DNA of 64,000 bases from Oceanobacillus neutriphilus (GTDB taxonomy: Bacteria; Bacillota; Bacilli; Bacillales; Amphibacillaceae). Of the stretch, positions 8,877 through 23,941 are shown in pieces. The notes below the pieces were generated by a model. The model had not been told where the DNA came from and made no database searches. It saw only the letters and a program-made list of their open reading frames with translations. Position 1 is the stretch's first letter. Each line of letters starts with the position of its first letter. The translations under genes and the position numbers were made by a program. The stretch covers positions 1-64,000 of the forward strand of contig NZ_BMLW01000016.1 in assembly GCF_014645515.1 (NCBI RefSeq), given 5' to 3'.

Positions 8877-9474
8877 TTATAACTCACTTCTCCAGGCAAG
8901 AACTGTTTCTTTTTCTGTTTCTGTAAGCTTGTTTTCTTCTATAAGTAATTCTAATAACTGATCGAAGCCAGTAATAGATTGATAGGATAAACCAGCCTCC
9001 GCAAATGCTTCCTCTGCTCTTGGAAGTCCATAAGTAAAAATGGAATACACTGCTGTAATTTCAGCACCTTCCTGCTCCAGTGCCTGTGCAGATTGGATGG
9101 ATGATCCGCCGGTAGAAATCAGATCCTCAATTACGAGTACCTTCTTCCCTTCCACAGATGCTCCCTCAATTTGGTTGCCTTTCCCATGTCCCTTTGGTTT
9201 AGAACGCACATATACCATTGGTAATTCAAGTTCTTCCGCTAACCAGGCCGCATGCGGTATCCCGGCAGTTGCACAGCCAGCGATTACCTCCGGCTTCGTA
9301 TCACTATTTTTCACCATTTCTGCAAATGCTTTAACAATATTTTTGCGGACAGCAGGATAACTCATGGTTAAGCGGTTGTCACAATAGATAGGTGATTTTA
9401 ACCCCGATGTCCATGTGAAGTAGTTATCTACCTTTAATTGTACTGCCTCAATTGCTAATAAATCTTTTGTTACT

Positions 9475-9485
<11 letters not shown>
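8877..9485 (-). CDS. pyrE: Orotate phosphoribosyltransferase
   Basis: PyrE (202 residues) joins orotate to PRPP to give orotidine 5'-monophosphate, step five of UMP synthesis. The PRPP-binding motif [14 protein letters not shown] is visible near 118-131, and the [17 protein letters not shown] catalytic loop with its Lys residues is intact. It is the last gene of the pyr operon and overlaps pyrF by 11 bases, indicating translational coupling. The terminator follows directly. Confidence 0.96.
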
Positions 9486-11826
<2,341 letters not shown>

Positions 11827-11827
<1 letters not shown>

Positions 11828-14800
11828 TATAGAGTCACCTTTTGCTGGCTAATTGGTTTTGCAGTAAATGTCGTAGAGTCGATGACATTGATAATTGCAT
11901 TAACAGTGTCTAAATTGGTTAAACTTGCGATACCATGCTCCACAGCTGCACGGCGGATTAAGAAGCCGTCTGATCTCGGCTTTTGTCCGGAATTAAGTGT
12001 ATTAATAACAAATTGGACTTTTCCTTCCTCAATGATGGAAAGAACATTCGGTTCATCCAAGCCAACCTTGCCTACCTCAACAACCGGAATATCTCCTTCT
12101 TCGCAGATATATGCTGCTGTTCCCTGCGTTGCATAGAGTACAAATCCAAGCTGATGGAATCGATCTGCTACCTCCAGCATTTCTGCCTTGTCTTTATCAG
12201 CAACGGTTAATAATACACCGCCTTCTTGCGGAACTTTTAATCCGGATGCGATAAGCCCTTTATACAATGCTTTTTCTAATGTTTTATCATAGCCGATTGC
12301 TTCTCCGGTAGATTTCATTTCTGGTCCGAGGATCGTATCCACGCTGCGCAGCTTTTCAAAAGAGAATACTGGAATTTTCACAGAAACAAGGTCCTGTTCT
12401 GGTAAAATACCCGTTTCATAGCCCATATCAGCTAGTTTTTCACCCAGGATACATTTTGTCGCAATGTTTGCCATTGTTACACCAGTAATTTTACTTAAGA
12501 AAGGAATTGTTCTGCTGGCTCTTGGATTTACTTCAAGTACGTAAACTTCTTCATCACGGATAATGAACTGGATATTAATTAAACCTTTCACATTGAGAGC
12601 TTGTGAGATTTTCACCGCTGCATCTAAACATTTTTCTTTAACAGCTTCACTTAAACGCTGCGGAGGATATACGGCCATGGAGTCACCAGAGTGGACACCT
12701 GCCCGTTCGATATGCTCCATAATTCCTGGAACAATGGTTGTTTCCCCATCACAAATCGCATCTACTTCCGCTTCCATTCCTGTCAAATACTTGTCAATTA
12801 AAATTGGATGTGCTGAGTCGATATTGTCAGACTTCGCTAAATAGTTTTCCAGCTCTTTTTCGCTATAAACAATTTCCATGCGGCTGCCGCCAATGACATA
12901 AGAAGGACGGACAAGCACCGGATAGCCGATTTGATTTGCTGTTTCGATTGCCTGATTCAGCTTTGGAACTGCTTTTCCTTGTGGCCGCAACAAATCAAGC
13001 TCATCCAGTAAAATTTCAAATTTATCACGATCCTCTGCACGGTCGATTGCTTCCAGACCAGTACCTAAAATCTTCACACCACGGCGTTCCAGCCCGTCAG
13101 CAAGGTTAATGGCTGTTTGTCCGCCAAATTGCACGATAACGCCTTCTGGTTTTTCCAGTTCGATTACATGCATGACATCCTCTAATGTGAGGGGCTCAAA
13201 ATACAGTTTATCAGAAATAGTAAAATCTGTAGATACGGTTTCCGGATTATTATTCATAATAATTGCTTCATAGCCGAGCTCTTTAATCGCAAAGACAGAA
13301 TGTACCGTTGCATAATCAAACTCAATCCCCTGTCCGATTCGGATTGGGCCGGAGCCGAGCACCAGGATTTTTTTACGTTCGGATACTTCTGATTCATTTT
13401 CCGTTTCATACGTACTGTAAAAATAAGGTGTTTCTGATTCAAATTCTGCCGCGCATGTGTCTACCATTTTATATACCGGGAAAATGTTTTCTGCTTTTCT
13501 TAACGCATATACCTCATCAAGAGAAGTGTTCCAGAGCCGGGCAACTTGAGCATCAGCTATTCCTAATTGTTTTGCTTGTTTTAACACAGTAATATCGTAT
13601 TTGTTTTCACTTAATGTTTTTTCCGTTTCCATAATTTTATTTAAGCTGTTTAAGAAAAAGCGGTCAATCTTTGTTATTTCAAAGATTTCATCAACCGTAT
13701 AATCGCGGCGCAAAGCTTCAGCTAAAAGGAAAATTCGTTCATCATCCGCATGCTTCAAGCGGTTATTCAATGTTTCTTTATCTAATTCTTTGGCTTTCAC
13801 CAGGTGAAGCTCCTCTGTTCCCATTTCCAGCGAACGTACACCTTTAAGTAAGGATTCTTCCAGATTACGGCCAATTGCCATAACCTCTCCGGTCGCTTTC
13901 ATTTGCGTTCCTAAACGGCGGTCCCCTGAGGTAAATTTATCAAATGGAAAACGCGGGAATTTCGTTACCACATAGTCTAATGCCGGTTCGAACATGGAGT
14001 ATGTTTTACCGGTAATTGGATTGGTGATTTCATCCAGTGTATACCCGACTGCGATTTTCGCTGCAATTTTTGCAATTGGATATCCTGTTGCTTTGGAAGC
14101 CAGGGCAGATGAACGGCTGACACGCGGGTTTACTTCAATTATATAGTATTGGAAGCTGTACGGATCAAGCGCCAGCTGAACATTACAGCCGCCTTCAATT
14201 TCCAGCGCGCGGATAATTTTTAAGGATGCATTGCGCAGCATATGATATTCACGGTCACTTAATGTCTGTGACGGTGCCACCACGATAGAATCTCCGGTAT
14301 GAATGCCGACAGGATCAATATTTTCCATGTTACAAACAACAATTGCCTGGTCCTTATGGTCGCGCATTACCTCATATTCAATCTCTTTAAAACCGGCAAT
14401 ATTCCGTTCGATTAAGCATTGGTTAACCGGTGAGAGCACAAGGCCGTTATGTGTAATTTCTCTAAGCTCCTGCTCATTATAGCACATTCCTCCGCCTGTA
14501 CCGCCGAGTGTGTATGCCGGCCGGACAATTAATGGGTAGCCAATTAAATTCGCAAATTCTACAGCTTCATCCACTGTATGTACTATTTCACTTTCCGGCA
14601 CCGGCTCATTTAATTCATTCATCAAGTTACGGAACAGCTCTCTATCCTCTGCCTTTTGAATGGATTCCGGCGCTGTTCCTAAGAGCTGCACATGATGATC
14701 TTCTAAAATTCCTTTTCGTACAAGCTCCATTGCAAGGTTCAGGCCTGTCTGTCCCCCAAGCGTAGGCAGGATCGCATCCGGCTGCTCTTTGCGGATAATT

Positions 14801-15027
14801 TTTGTTAAAAACTCTTCTGTTAAAGGTTCCATATATACTTTATCTGCAACCGTATTATCTGTCATAATCGTTGCAGGGTTAGAGTTAGCCAGGATAACAA
14901 CGTATCCTTCTTCTCTTAATGCTTGACAAGCCTGAGTTCCAGAATAATCAAACTCAGCTGCTTGTCCGATAACAATTGGACCAGATCCAATCACGAGAAT
15001 TTTTTGAATATCTGTACGTTTAGGCAT
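11827..15027 (-). CDS. pyrAB: Carbamoyl-phosphate synthase large subunit, pyrimidine-specific
   Basis: This is a 1066-residue CPSase large chain, the usual length. It has two homologous ATP-grasp halves (about 1-400 and 550-935; each begins with a GSGP.(I/R)IGQ motif), an oligomerisation region between them, and a C-terminal MGS-like allosteric domain (about 936-1066), where UMP and PRPP act in homologues. With PyrAA it makes carbamoyl phosphate from glutamine-derived ammonia, bicarbonate and 2 ATP. It overlaps pyrAA by 8 bases. I see no arginine-type CPSase in the window. Confidence 0.96.
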
Positions 15028-16120
15028 TAATATGGACCTCCTGCTTCTTCTCTTGCTGCTTCATAAGTTTTAAAAATTCATCAAACAAATAATTTGTATC
15101 CTCTGGTCCCGGAGATGCTTCCGGATGATACTGCACAGAGAATGCAGGGTAAACAGTATGTCTTACTCCCTCTACTGTTCCATCATTGATTGCAATTTGT
15201 GTTAATTCAAGACCGGTATCTTCCAGCGTAGACGGGTTCACCGCATAGCTATGGTTTTGGGAAGTAAGGTATGTTTTATCATTTTCTAAATCTTTTACCG
15301 GATGATTCGCACCCCGGTGCCCAAACTTCATCTTTTCTGTATCTGCTCCACAGGCTAACGACAGGAGCTGATGGCCAAGACAGATTCCAAATATCGGTAC
15401 TTGACCAAGAATCCCTTTCACCATTTCAATTGCCTCTGGTACATCCTTTGGATCCCCAGGGCCGTTTGTCAGCATGATGCCATCTGGACGAAGGCGGAGA
15501 ATATCTTCTGCACTGTAGTTATAAGGAACGACGGTAATTTGGCAGTCGCGTTTTGTTAACTCACGCAGAATACCATGCTTTGCACCAAAATCTACCAGTA
15601 CAACCCGACGTCCTCTCCCGGGAACAACATAAGGCTTGCTGGTCGAAGTTTGTTTTACCTGGTCTGTCCGGAATTCTGCCGTTCTTAGTTCCTCTAATAC
15701 CTTTTCTACATCTTCTTCTGCAGCAGTAATAGCTGCTTTCATTGTTCCATGCTTACGAATAATGCGTGTTAATTTTCTCGTATCAATCCCGGCAATTCCC
15801 GGGATATTGTTCGCCTTTAAGAAACTGTCAATTGTTTCTTCATTTCGGAAATTGGAAGGCTGCTTGCTATACTCTTTAACAATCAAACCATGAATAAGCG
15901 GTGTAACAGTTTCATAATCATCTCTGTTTATTCCATAGTTGCCGATTAAAGGATATGTCATCATTACAAATTGCCCACAATAACTTGGATCTGTAATAAC
16001 TTCCTGATACCCGGTCATTCCAGTGTTAAACACGATCTCTCCTTTGGATACCTCTTCGCTGCCAAAACCATATCCTTCAAAAACTGTTCCATCTTCCAAA
16101 ATTAAATGGCGTTTATGCAT
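15020..16120 (-). CDS. pyrAA: Carbamoyl-phosphate synthase small subunit (glutaminase)
   Basis: The 366-residue glutamine amidotransferase subunit supplies ammonia to PyrAB. The class I amidotransferase triad is visible: Cys in GICLGHQLL and the His-Glu pair in [11 protein letters not shown] place the start at the ATG at 16120, because GAGGAGG lies 7 bases before it and [11 protein letters not shown] matches family N-termini. The longer frame from 16147 runs into pyrC. It overlaps the pyrC stop by 8 bases. Confidence 0.95.
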   Translation of the reverse strand: MHKRHLILEDGTVFEGYGFGSEEVSKGEIVFNTGMTGYQEVITDPSYCGQFVMMTYPLIGNYGINRDDYETVTPLIHGLIVKEYSKQPSNFRNEETIDSFLKANNIPGIAGIDTRKLTRIIRKHGTMKAAITAAEEDVEKVLEELRTAEFRTDQVKQTSTSKPYVVPGRGRRVVLVDFGAKHGILRELTKRDCQITVVPYNYSAEDILRLRPDGIMLTNGPGDPKDVPEAIEMVKGILGQVPIFGICLGHQLLSLACGADTEKMKFGHRGANHPVKDLENDKTYLTSQNHSYAVNPSTLEDTGLELTQIAINDGTVEGVRHTVYPAFSVQYHPEASPGPEDTNYLFDEFLKLMKQQEKKQEVHINA

Positions 16121-17396
16121 GACTGTCCTCCTCAAATACGACTTCACCGTTTACTATTGTCATAACCGGAAATCCATTTACCTCCCAACCGTGAAAAGGT
16201 GTGTTTTTACCTTTAGAAGCAAACTGGTAACGATCAATTTTTGCTGTTTTATCCAAATCAAGAATCGTTAAATCGGCAGGCGCCCCTTCTTCCATTGTTC
16301 CATAAGGAAGCCCGAATACATCCGCTGGCTTTTTCGTCATTCTATCAATTAATTCATGTAAGCTTAATACATTTTTCTGTACTAAATGAGTGTATAGCAA
16401 CGGGAAGGCTGTTTCTAGTCCAACTATTCCAAACGGCGCTTCTAAAAACCCCTTTGCTTTTTCTTCCTCACCATGAGGAGCGTGGTCTGTCGCAATAAAA
16501 TCAAGTGTCCCATCTAAAAGCCCTTCAATAAGTGCTTCCTGATCATCCTTTCCTCTTAATGGAGGATTCATCTTGAAGTCTGCGTCATTTTCAAGGATAT
16601 CTGTTTCATTAAGTAGCAGATGATGCGGTGAAACTTCTCCAGTTACTTTAATTCCTGCTCTTTTCGCATCACGGATGACACGGACAGACTCTTTTGTACT
16701 GACGTGACATACATGATAGTGACAATCTGCCGCTTCAGCTAACAATACATCTCTGGCAATTTGTACAGACTCACTCAGGGATGGAATTCCTGGAAGATTT
16801 AGCCGCTTGCTTACTTCCCCATCATGCGTCACACCGCCGTAAACAAGAGAGTTATCTTCGCAATGGGCAACAATTGCTGCGCCACAGGCTGCTGCTTCCT
16901 TCATTGCCTGAAACATTTGATTAGCTGTCTGAATTCCTACACCATCATCTGTAAAAGCAAATGCGCCTTGTTCAAACAGCTCTTTAATATTTGTACGTTC
17001 TTCTCCTTTTAATCCTTTGGTAATAGAAGCATATGGAAGAACACGGACGACAGCATCTTCTTTAATTTTTTGGAGCAGCTTCTCCAACGTGTCTTTACTG
17101 TCAGGCACCGGGTTTGTGTTTGGCATATTGCAAACTGTTGTATATCCGCCTCTGGCTGCAGACTTTGTTCCTGTTGCAATCGTTTCTTTATATTCACCGC
17201 CAGGTTCACGTAAATGAATATGTACGTCGATAAATCCCGGTGACACAAGGTTGTTTTTGGCATCGATAGTTTGATCAGCCTCTTCTGTTATCTCAGATGC
17301 TATCTCCCGTATTTTGCCGTCCTCCATTAAAATCTCACAATTTACCAGTTCATTAGATGATGTTAAGCGCTTTGCGTTTATTAATTTCGTTTTCAT
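16113..17396 (-). CDS. pyrC: Dihydroorotase (class I)
   Basis: PyrC (427 residues) cyclises carbamoyl aspartate to dihydroorotate. It is a metal-dependent amidohydrolase: the HIHLRE motif near 59-64 gives the first zinc ligands, AHCED and HVCHVST give further His, and the catalytic Asp lies in DFIATDHAPH. Length and motifs are those of the Gram-positive zinc enzyme. The coding start overlaps the last 44 bases of pyrB. Confidence 0.95.
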   Translation of the reverse strand: MKTKLINAKRLTSSNELVNCEILMEDGKIREIASEITEEADQTIDAKNNLVSPGFIDVHIHLREPGGEYKETIATGTKSAARGGYTTVCNMPNTNPVPDSKDTLEKLLQKIKEDAVVRVLPYASITKGLKGEERTNIKELFEQGAFAFTDDGVGIQTANQMFQAMKEAAACGAAIVAHCEDNSLVYGGVTHDGEVSKRLNLPGIPSLSESVQIARDVLLAEAADCHYHVCHVSTKESVRVIRDAKRAGIKVTGEVSPHHLLLNETDILENDADFKMNPPLRGKDDQEALIEGLLDGTLDFIATDHAPHGEEEKAKGFLEAPFGIVGLETAFPLLYTHLVQKNVLSLHELIDRMTKKPADVFGLPYGTMEEGAPADLTILDLDKTAKIDRYQFASKGKNTPFHGWEVNGFPVMTIVNGEVVFEEDSHA

Positions 17397-18282
17397 TAAT
17401 AATCCCCCATTCTTTTAATACATGTGTTAAAATGGCCATTCTCACATAGACGCCATTTTCCATTTGTTTAAAAATACGTGATTGTTTACTTTCTACTAGC
17501 TTTGTATCAATCTCTACGCCTCTGTTAATCGGGGCAGGGTGCATAATAATGGCATGCTTCTGCATTTTCGCTGCTCTTTCCATTGTTAATCCATAGAGCG
17601 AAAGATAATCATACATTTCTGTTTTATAAATATGACGCTCATGCTGAATTCTTAGTAACATTAACACATCTGCAATTTCTACAGCTTCATCCATTGTAAT
17701 ATATGGGTAATGCAGTGATTGATCTTCAAAACCTGGTGCTGCACTAAAGTAAACATCTGCTCCTAATTTTTCCAGAGCATGTGCGTTTGACTTAGCTACA
17801 CGACTATGTTTAATATCACCAGCGATAACCACCTTTTTTCCTTCTACATTGCCAAACTCTTGATACATTGTCAGTAAATCCAGCATGCATTGTGTAGGGT
17901 GTTCTTCTTTTCCCGAACCTGCATTGATAACAGGAATATTCAGATGCCCTTCTTCTTCCATTTCATCCATCCAATAATCAGATGGATGACGGACTATCAA
18001 GAAATCCGCACCTATAGCCTCAAAGGTTTTGGCTGTGTCATATAATGACTCTCCTTTTATCAGGCTGGATCCTTCTTTATGCAAGTCTAATACTTCTAAA
18101 CCCAGCTTTCTTTGGGCAACCTCAAAACTCATTTTTGTTCTTGTACTGGGCTCAAAGAATAGATTTGCAGCAAATAACTGTTTGTTTATTGTTATTGGTG
18201 ACTTTCTTACTGACTCAGCTTCTTTAAGAATGCGATTGATCGTTTCTCCCGATAATTGCTGCATCGAAATAAAATGTTTCAC
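17353..18282 (-). CDS. pyrB: Aspartate carbamoyltransferase, catalytic chain
   Basis: PyrB (309 residues) condenses carbamoyl phosphate with aspartate, the committed step. Carbamoyl phosphate-binding motif FFEPSTRTKMSFE is near 43-55; HPTQ and the late HPAPINRGVE loop are intact. There is no regulatory pyrI gene, as usual in Bacillus. The best start is a GTG at 18282 behind AAGGAG, because VKHFISMQQLS lines up with known N-termini. The longer frame from 18309 starts before the ribosome site. A PyrR-type attenuator lies immediately upstream. Confidence 0.94.
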   Translation of the reverse strand: MKHFISMQQLSGETINRILKEAESVRKSPITINKQLFAANLFFEPSTRTKMSFEVAQRKLGLEVLDLHKEGSSLIKGESLYDTAKTFEAIGADFLIVRHPSDYWMDEMEEEGHLNIPVINAGSGKEEHPTQCMLDLLTMYQEFGNVEGKKVVIAGDIKHSRVAKSNAHALEKLGADVYFSAAPGFEDQSLHYPYITMDEAVEIADVLMLLRIQHERHIYKTEMYDYLSLYGLTMERAAKMQKHAIIMHPAPINRGVEIDTKLVESKQSRIFKQMENGVYVRMAILTHVLKEWGIINENEINKRKALNII

Positions 18283-18328
18283 GGCCCATCTCTCCTTCTT
18301 TGATATCATGATTTTTATAAAAATTCAC

Positions 18329-18422
18329 AAAAAAAACTCTCTGCAAAGGTTGCAGAGAGCTAGACGAATGCCTAAATCAGGTATTCGCTTTACTTAACAA
18401 CCTTTCAAACCTCTCTGGATTT
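18329..18422 (-). promoter_or_regulatory. PyrR-dependent transcription attenuator between pyrR and pyrB
   Basis: Reading the minus strand, the PyrR-binding loop (ATCCAGAGAGGTTTGAAAGG, 18401-18420) comes first. A middle stem around GCGAATACC follows, then a terminator hairpin with stem CTCTCTGCAA (18338-18359) and a run of eight T residues. With UMP bound, PyrR would hold the anti-antiterminator and allow termination before pyrB. The ATCCAGAGAGG element matches the conserved PyrR site closely. Confidence 0.9.
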
Positions 18423-18434
18423 GATTAAAAGTTA

Positions 18435-19094
<660 letters not shown>

Positions 19095-19122
19095 TGTTAA
19101 AGGTCTTCATTTGTTCTTAATT

Positions 19123-19151
19123 AGTATGTCAGAATGTGACGAATCTGTCAA
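19123..19151 (-). promoter_or_regulatory. Sigma-A promoter of the pyr operon
   Basis: TTGACA (19146-19151) is a perfect -35. It is followed after 17 bases by CATACT (19123-19128) as the -10, upstream of the leader attenuator. The -35 overlaps the stop codon of rluD. Confidence 0.7.
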
Positions 19152-20059
19152 TACATTTTGCGGATTTGGTCGAGCGCCTCTGTAAAGACAGCGGGCGGTG
19201 CAGCTTCAAATTCCATCCACTCCTCTGTCCTTGGATGTATAAAAGCAATTTGCTTCGCATGCAGCGCCTGACCGTGTACATCTAATGATTTACGCTGTCC
19301 ATATTTAGGATCCCCTACAAGCGGAAAGCCAATATATTGCATATGAACACGTATTTGATGTGTTCTTCCTGTTTCCAGCTGGCATTCAACGTATGTGTAC
19401 TTAGGAAAGCGTTCCAGTACCCGGAAATGGGTAACAGCTGGTTTTCCATTATCAACAACCCCCATTTTTTGACGGTCTTTCGGGTCCCTGCCGATTGGCG
19501 CATCAATCAATCCAGTCTCATGGCCAATTTCTCCATGAACAATCGCTTCATATATTCTTTTTAATTGTTTTTCCTGCAGCTGCTTTGATAAATGCTGATG
19601 TACATAATCATTTTTAGCTACAACTAACAATCCGCTTGTATCCATATCAATCCGGTGAACAATTCCGGGACGTTCCACACCATTAATACCTGACAGGTCC
19701 GTACAATGATATAATAACGCATGTACTAATGTTCCTGTGCGATGTCCTGCAGAAGGATGTACCACCATCCCTTTATCTTTGTTAATCACCAGCAGGTCCT
19801 CATCCTCGTAGACGATATCCAAAGGAATATTCTCCGGTTCAAGTACAAGCGGCTTTGTTTCAGGAATTTCCCAAGTAATTATTTCATCTAATTGGCATTT
19901 TTGATTTGCTTTTACTATTTCATCGTTCACTTTTACATTACCTTCTTCAATCCAGCTTTGAATTTGTGAACGTGAATATTCATGCAGTAAATCAGATAGA
20001 ATTTTATCAACTCTTTTTTTATGCTCTGTTTCCGTTACTATGTGCTGGTTTACTGTCAT
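19148..20059 (-). CDS. ylyB: RluD-like 23S rRNA pseudouridine synthase (YlyB)
   Basis: This 303-residue protein has an N-terminal S4 RNA-binding domain (about 15-75) and a RsuA/RluD-family catalytic domain. The catalytic Asp lies in [16 protein letters not shown] (about 134-149). The family isomerises uridines in 23S rRNA helix 69; the exact target is not shown by sequence. It overlaps lspA by four bases. The lspA-ylyB-pyrR order is the same as in B. subtilis. Confidence 0.9.
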   Translation of the reverse strand: MTVNQHIVTETEHKKRVDKILSDLLHEYSRSQIQSWIEEGNVKVNDEIVKANQKCQLDEIITWEIPETKPLVLEPENIPLDIVYEDEDLLVINKDKGMVVHPSAGHRTGTLVHALLYHCTDLSGINGVERPGIVHRIDMDTSGLLVVAKNDYVHQHLSKQLQEKQLKRIYEAIVHGEIGHETGLIDAPIGRDPKDRQKMGVVDNGKPAVTHFRVLERFPKYTYVECQLETGRTHQIRVHMQYIGFPLVGDPKYGQRKSLDVHGQALHAKQIAFIHPRTEEWMEFEAAPPAVFTEALDQIRKMY

Positions 20060-20526
20060 TTTTTCTCTTTGCCCCGCTTTCTCTCATCCAATATAATTGC
20101 AATGATTACCATAATAACGCCTATGGTCAGTGAAGCATCAGCAACGTTGAATATCGGAAAGTTATAATTGAAAATATAGAAGTTCGCAAAATCAACCACT
20201 TCTTGATATAGGATACGATCGATAAAATTTCCAACCGCTCCTCCTATTAACACACCAACCCCTGTTGCAATCAAGAGATTTTGTTTTCCATGTGTATGTA
20301 AAAAGTATATTAATCCGGCAATAACAATTACTGTTATGATATAAAATAGCCACATTTGCCCTTCTAAAATACCCCACGCTGCTCCAGAATTACGATGTGA
20401 GGTAATATAGAAGAAATCATTAATAATTGGTATTGATTCACCTATTTCCATTTTTGTAGCAACAAGCCACTTTGTCCATTGATCAATACCAATTAGGACA
20501 AGTGCAATCAAATAATATCTCCACAT
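20056..20526 (-). CDS. lspA: Lipoprotein signal peptidase (signal peptidase II)
   Basis: LspA (156 residues) is an aspartyl protease of the membrane that removes signal peptides from lipoproteins. Four membrane helices are visible. The two catalytic aspartates lie in GNFIDRI and FNVADASL, and [10 protein letters not shown] is the other conserved block. The second ATG (20526) is better placed after GGAG than the one at 20532, which is only two bases away; the difference is two residues. B. subtilis has ylyA between ileS and lsp; here there is none. Confidence 0.94.
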   Translation of the reverse strand: MWRYYLIALVLIGIDQWTKWLVATKMEIGESIPIINDFFYITSHRNSGAAWGILEGQMWLFYIITVIVIAGLIYFLHTHGKQNLLIATGVGVLIGGAVGNFIDRILYQEVVDFANFYIFNYNFPIFNVADASLTIGVIMVIIAIILDERKRGKEKK

Positions 20527-20710
20527 GTTCATTTCTCCAATCTAAGGAAGTCTTTTTTATCTTATCCTTTATCCTGGTAATTTTCAAGAAACAATACAGC
20601 TTTCTTAATTTATAAAATAGACATTCCTCGATTATAAAAAAAGAAAAAGGTCATCTAATGAAGATTGACCATATTTATTTTATTTTTTGGACAATGATTT
20701 TTTAATCAAT

Positions 20711-20746
20711 AAAAGAAGTCAGCTTATAACAAAGCTGACTTCTTTT
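20711..20746 (-). terminator. ileS terminator
   Basis: A perfect 15-bp stem (AAAAGAAGTCAGCTT and complement) with a 6-base loop begins directly after the ileS stop codon and is followed by T-rich sequence. Confidence 0.88.
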
Positions 20747-20747
20747 A

Positions 20748-23504
20748 TTAGTTTGTATAATTTTCTTTTACCACGCTGGCACATCTTGCGCAAAGCGTCG
20801 GATGATCCTTATCTTCACCTACTGTTTCAGAAACAACCCAGCAGCGTTCACATGTTTCGCCCGGGTGTTTTTCTACAGCCACTTCTACATAATCGTATGC
20901 TTTTCCAATACCTTTTCCATCCGCAATAACTGCTTCAGAAACAATGAAATACTGATGCAGATTAGCTACATTTTCAAGCACCTGTTTTGTCTCTTCATCA
21001 AGTGGAGCTAATGTGATTTTAGCTTCTAATGATTTCCCGATAACTTTCTCTGCTCTAGCTTCTTCCAGAGCCTTCAGAACATCATCTCTCACTTCCATAA
21101 AGTGATCCCATTTCCCGATAATATCTTCTGAATCTGCAACCTTACGCGGTTCAGGAATATCGGTAAAGTGGACAGTTTCCGCTTCAACTCCCGGAATATA
21201 TTCCCATACTTCCTCAGCTGTATGTGGAATAATCGGAGCAAGAACCTGTACAAGTGTTGTTAAAATTTCATAATATCCTGTCTGAATACTGCGGCGGCGT
21301 GGATGATCAGCAGCTTCAATATATAAAATATCCTTCGCAAAATCTAAATAGAAGGAGCTTAAATCGACAGCACAGAAATTATGGACCTGATTAATTACCG
21401 GCGCAAATTCAAAATGCTCATAATTGTCACGTGCACCTTTTAATACTTGCTGCAGACGATGAAGCATGTAGCGGTCGACTTCCTCCAGCTCCTCATCCTT
21501 CACACGGTCTTTAGCGGGGTCAAAATCAGCAAGGTTTGCTAATAAGAAACGGAAAGTGTTCCGGATTTTACGATAGCTTTCCGATGTTTGTTTTAAAATA
21601 TCATCAGAAATACGCACATCTGCCTGATAATCGACACTAGCTACCCAAAGTCGTAAAATATCTGAGCCTAATTGTTTTTGTACTTTAGAAGGAACAATAA
21701 CATTACCTAATGATTTACTCATCTTACGCCCATTTCCGTCGAGCACAAAACCGTGGCTGATGATATTTTTATATGGCGCTTTCCCTGTTATTGCCACAGC
21801 TGTGGATAATGATGAGTTAAACCAGCCGCGATACTGATCGCTTCCTTCTAAATAGATATCTGCCGGACGATCCAGTTCTGGCCGGTTCATAAGGACACCT
21901 TCATGTGAGGAGCCTGAATCAAACCATACGTCCATAATATCGACTTCTTTTGTAAATTTACCGTTTGGACTATGCTCTGATGTAAATCCTTCCGGTAATA
22001 ACTCTTCTGCTTCTCTTTCAAACCAAATATTCGAACCATGTTCCCGGAAAAGATCGGATACATGTGAAATCGTTTCATCTGTAATAATTGGTGTACCATC
22101 TTCCCCGTAAAATACTGGAATAGGAACACCCCATGCACGCTGTCTGGAAATACACCAGTCTTCACGGTCTCTTACCATATTATAAAGTCTTGTTTCTCCC
22201 CAATGCGGGTACCAATTCACATTCTTAATTTCATCAAGGATTTCTTGACGGAAGTCTTTGATGGAAGCAAACCATTGTGACGTCGCCCGGAAAATAGTTG
22301 GTTTTTTTGTTCTCCAGTCATGCGGATAAGAGTGTGTAATAAACTCTAATTTTAATAAAGAACCCGTCTCATCTAATTTTTCTGTAATTACTTTATTTGC
22401 GTCATCATAGAACAGCCCTTCAAATCCAGGTGCTTCACTTGTAAATACACCCTTTTCATCGACTGGACAAAATGCGTCAATACCATACTTACGGCATACA
22501 TAGAAGTCATCTTCCCCATGACCTGGTGCTGTATGCACACAGCCGGTTCCTGCATCTGTTGTTACATGCTCTCCCAGCATAACAAGCGATTTGCGGTCAT
22601 AGAATGGATGCTGTGCTTCTGCCCGGTCAGCTTCCTGACCTTTAAATGTCTTCACAACAGTAACATCTTCCCAGCCCAATACTTCTTTAACGTCTTCAAG
22701 CAGAGCTTCTGCTACCACATACTTTTCATCATTAACCTGCGCTACCACATAACTCAAGTCTGGATGCAGGCTGATTCCTAAGTTAGCAGGAAGCGTCCAT
22801 GGAGTTGTTGTCCAAATAATAATTTTCTCGCCGCCATCAAGAACGCCTTTCCCATCAGTTACTTCAAAAGAAACATAGATAGAAGGTGAACGTTTATCCT
22901 GATATTCGATTTCTGCTTCCGCAAGGGCAGACTCCGAAGAAGGAGACCAGTATACCGGTTTAAGCCCTTTATAGATATAGCCTTTTCGAGCCATTTCTCC
23001 AAATACTTTAATTTGTGAAGCTTCGTAATCCTTCGTTAATGTTATATATGGATTATCCCAATCTCCGCGCACTCCTAATTTTTTGAATTGCGTACGCTGA
23101 CTGTCAATTTGTCCAAGTGCATATTCTTCACAAAGCTTACGGAATTCTGCAACAGACATCTCTTTGCGCTTCACTTTCTTTTTCTTTGTCAATGCAGTCT
23201 CAATTGGCAGTCCATGCGTATCCCATCCTGGAACATAAGGAGCATAATAGCCTGTCATCGATTTATATCGGACGATAAAGTCCTTTAAGATTTTATTAAG
23301 CGCATGTCCAATATGAATATCTCCATTTGCATACGGAGGTCCATCATGTAACACAAATAATGGTCTTCCTTTTGTACGTTCTAAGCTTTTTTGATATTGA
23401 TTATTTTCTTCCCAATTCTTTTGACGTTCCGGCTCTTTATTTGGCAGATTTCCCCGCATAGGAAATGCTGTTTTCGGCATTAATAGCGTTTGTTTATATT
23501 CCAA
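20748..23504 (-). CDS. ileS: Isoleucyl-tRNA synthetase
   Basis: IleS (918 residues) charges tRNA-Ile with isoleucine. The class I signatures are present: HIGH as HIGHALNK near 66-73 and KMSKS as KMSKSLGN near 595. The editing (CP1) domain lies between them. The C-terminal zinc-finger region has two Cys pairs (CERCW and CARC). I place the start at a TTG at 23504: GGAGGG lies 6 bases before it and [19 protein letters not shown] matches family N-termini. The upstream ATG at 23552 lies within the leader. The gene is preceded by a T-box. Confidence 0.94.
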   Translation of the reverse strand: MEYKQTLLMPKTAFPMRGNLPNKEPERQKNWEENNQYQKSLERTKGRPLFVLHDGPPYANGDIHIGHALNKILKDFIVRYKSMTGYYAPYVPGWDTHGLPIETALTKKKKVKRKEMSVAEFRKLCEEYALGQIDSQRTQFKKLGVRGDWDNPYITLTKDYEASQIKVFGEMARKGYIYKGLKPVYWSPSSESALAEAEIEYQDKRSPSIYVSFEVTDGKGVLDGGEKIIIWTTTPWTLPANLGISLHPDLSYVVAQVNDEKYVVAEALLEDVKEVLGWEDVTVVKTFKGQEADRAEAQHPFYDRKSLVMLGEHVTTDAGTGCVHTAPGHGEDDFYVCRKYGIDAFCPVDEKGVFTSEAPGFEGLFYDDANKVITEKLDETGSLLKLEFITHSYPHDWRTKKPTIFRATSQWFASIKDFRQEILDEIKNVNWYPHWGETRLYNMVRDREDWCISRQRAWGVPIPVFYGEDGTPIITDETISHVSDLFREHGSNIWFEREAEELLPEGFTSEHSPNGKFTKEVDIMDVWFDSGSSHEGVLMNRPELDRPADIYLEGSDQYRGWFNSSLSTAVAITGKAPYKNIISHGFVLDGNGRKMSKSLGNVIVPSKVQKQLGSDILRLWVASVDYQADVRISDDILKQTSESYRKIRNTFRFLLANLADFDPAKDRVKDEELEEVDRYMLHRLQQVLKGARDNYEHFEFAPVINQVHNFCAVDLSSFYLDFAKDILYIEAADHPRRRSIQTGYYEILTTLVQVLAPIIPHTAEEVWEYIPGVEAETVHFTDIPEPRKVADSEDIIGKWDHFMEVRDDVLKALEEARAEKVIGKSLEAKITLAPLDEETKQVLENVANLHQYFIVSEAVIADGKGIGKAYDYVEVAVEKHPGETCERCWVVSETVGEDKDHPTLCARCASVVKENYTN

Positions 23505-23550
23505 GATATTCCCTCCTGTTATTTTCATGGCACAAAAAATATTTATATAC

Positions 23551-23780
23551 AAAAAGAGTCCTCTAATCCCTAAAGGGACGAGAAGACTCGCGGTACCACC
23601 CTTATAAATTTAATGCCCGGCATTAAATTCACTCGAAATCCGTAACGTGGACAGCCGGCTGTTACTACATGTATTCATAACAGCTACTCCAGAGTGATTT
23701 TCTAAAAGACTTCTGTATCAGGCTTACACCGCCCCTGACTCGCTTGTGCAGAATATTCTTCTATACTTTCTCTTTCATTG
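23551..23780 (-). promoter_or_regulatory. T-box riboswitch (tRNA-Ile sensing leader of ileS)
   Basis: On the minus strand the T-box sequence AGGGTGGTACCGCG lies at about 23590-23603. It is directly followed by a terminator hairpin (GAGTCTTCTCGTCCC pairing across to GGACTC, 23556-23589) and a T run. The stem I base (AGAG with CTCT), an AGTA loop-E motif and an ATC codon followed by A at 23696-23698 fit a specifier loop for isoleucine. Uncharged tRNA-Ile would stabilise the antiterminator and switch ileS on. Confidence 0.93.
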
Positions 23781-23908
23781 TATTACTATAATAGCTGGTT
23801 TTCATAAAAATCCACGGCTGACAGGTTAAACACTGCTGACTGGCAGTCAATGCGACAAATTCTATGATAAACCTTAAGATAATTTTATAATACTCTATAC
23901 TTGTATGA

Positions 23909-23937
23909 ATTATATGTAATATACAAGCTTAAGTCAA
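23909..23937 (-). promoter_or_regulatory. Sigma-A promoter of ileS
   Basis: TTGACT (23932-23937), a 17-base spacer and TATAAT (23909-23914) lie right after the divIVA stop codon. A transcript from here carries an untranslated leader of about 400 bases that contains the T-box. Confidence 0.7.
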
Positions 23938-23941
23938 GCCC

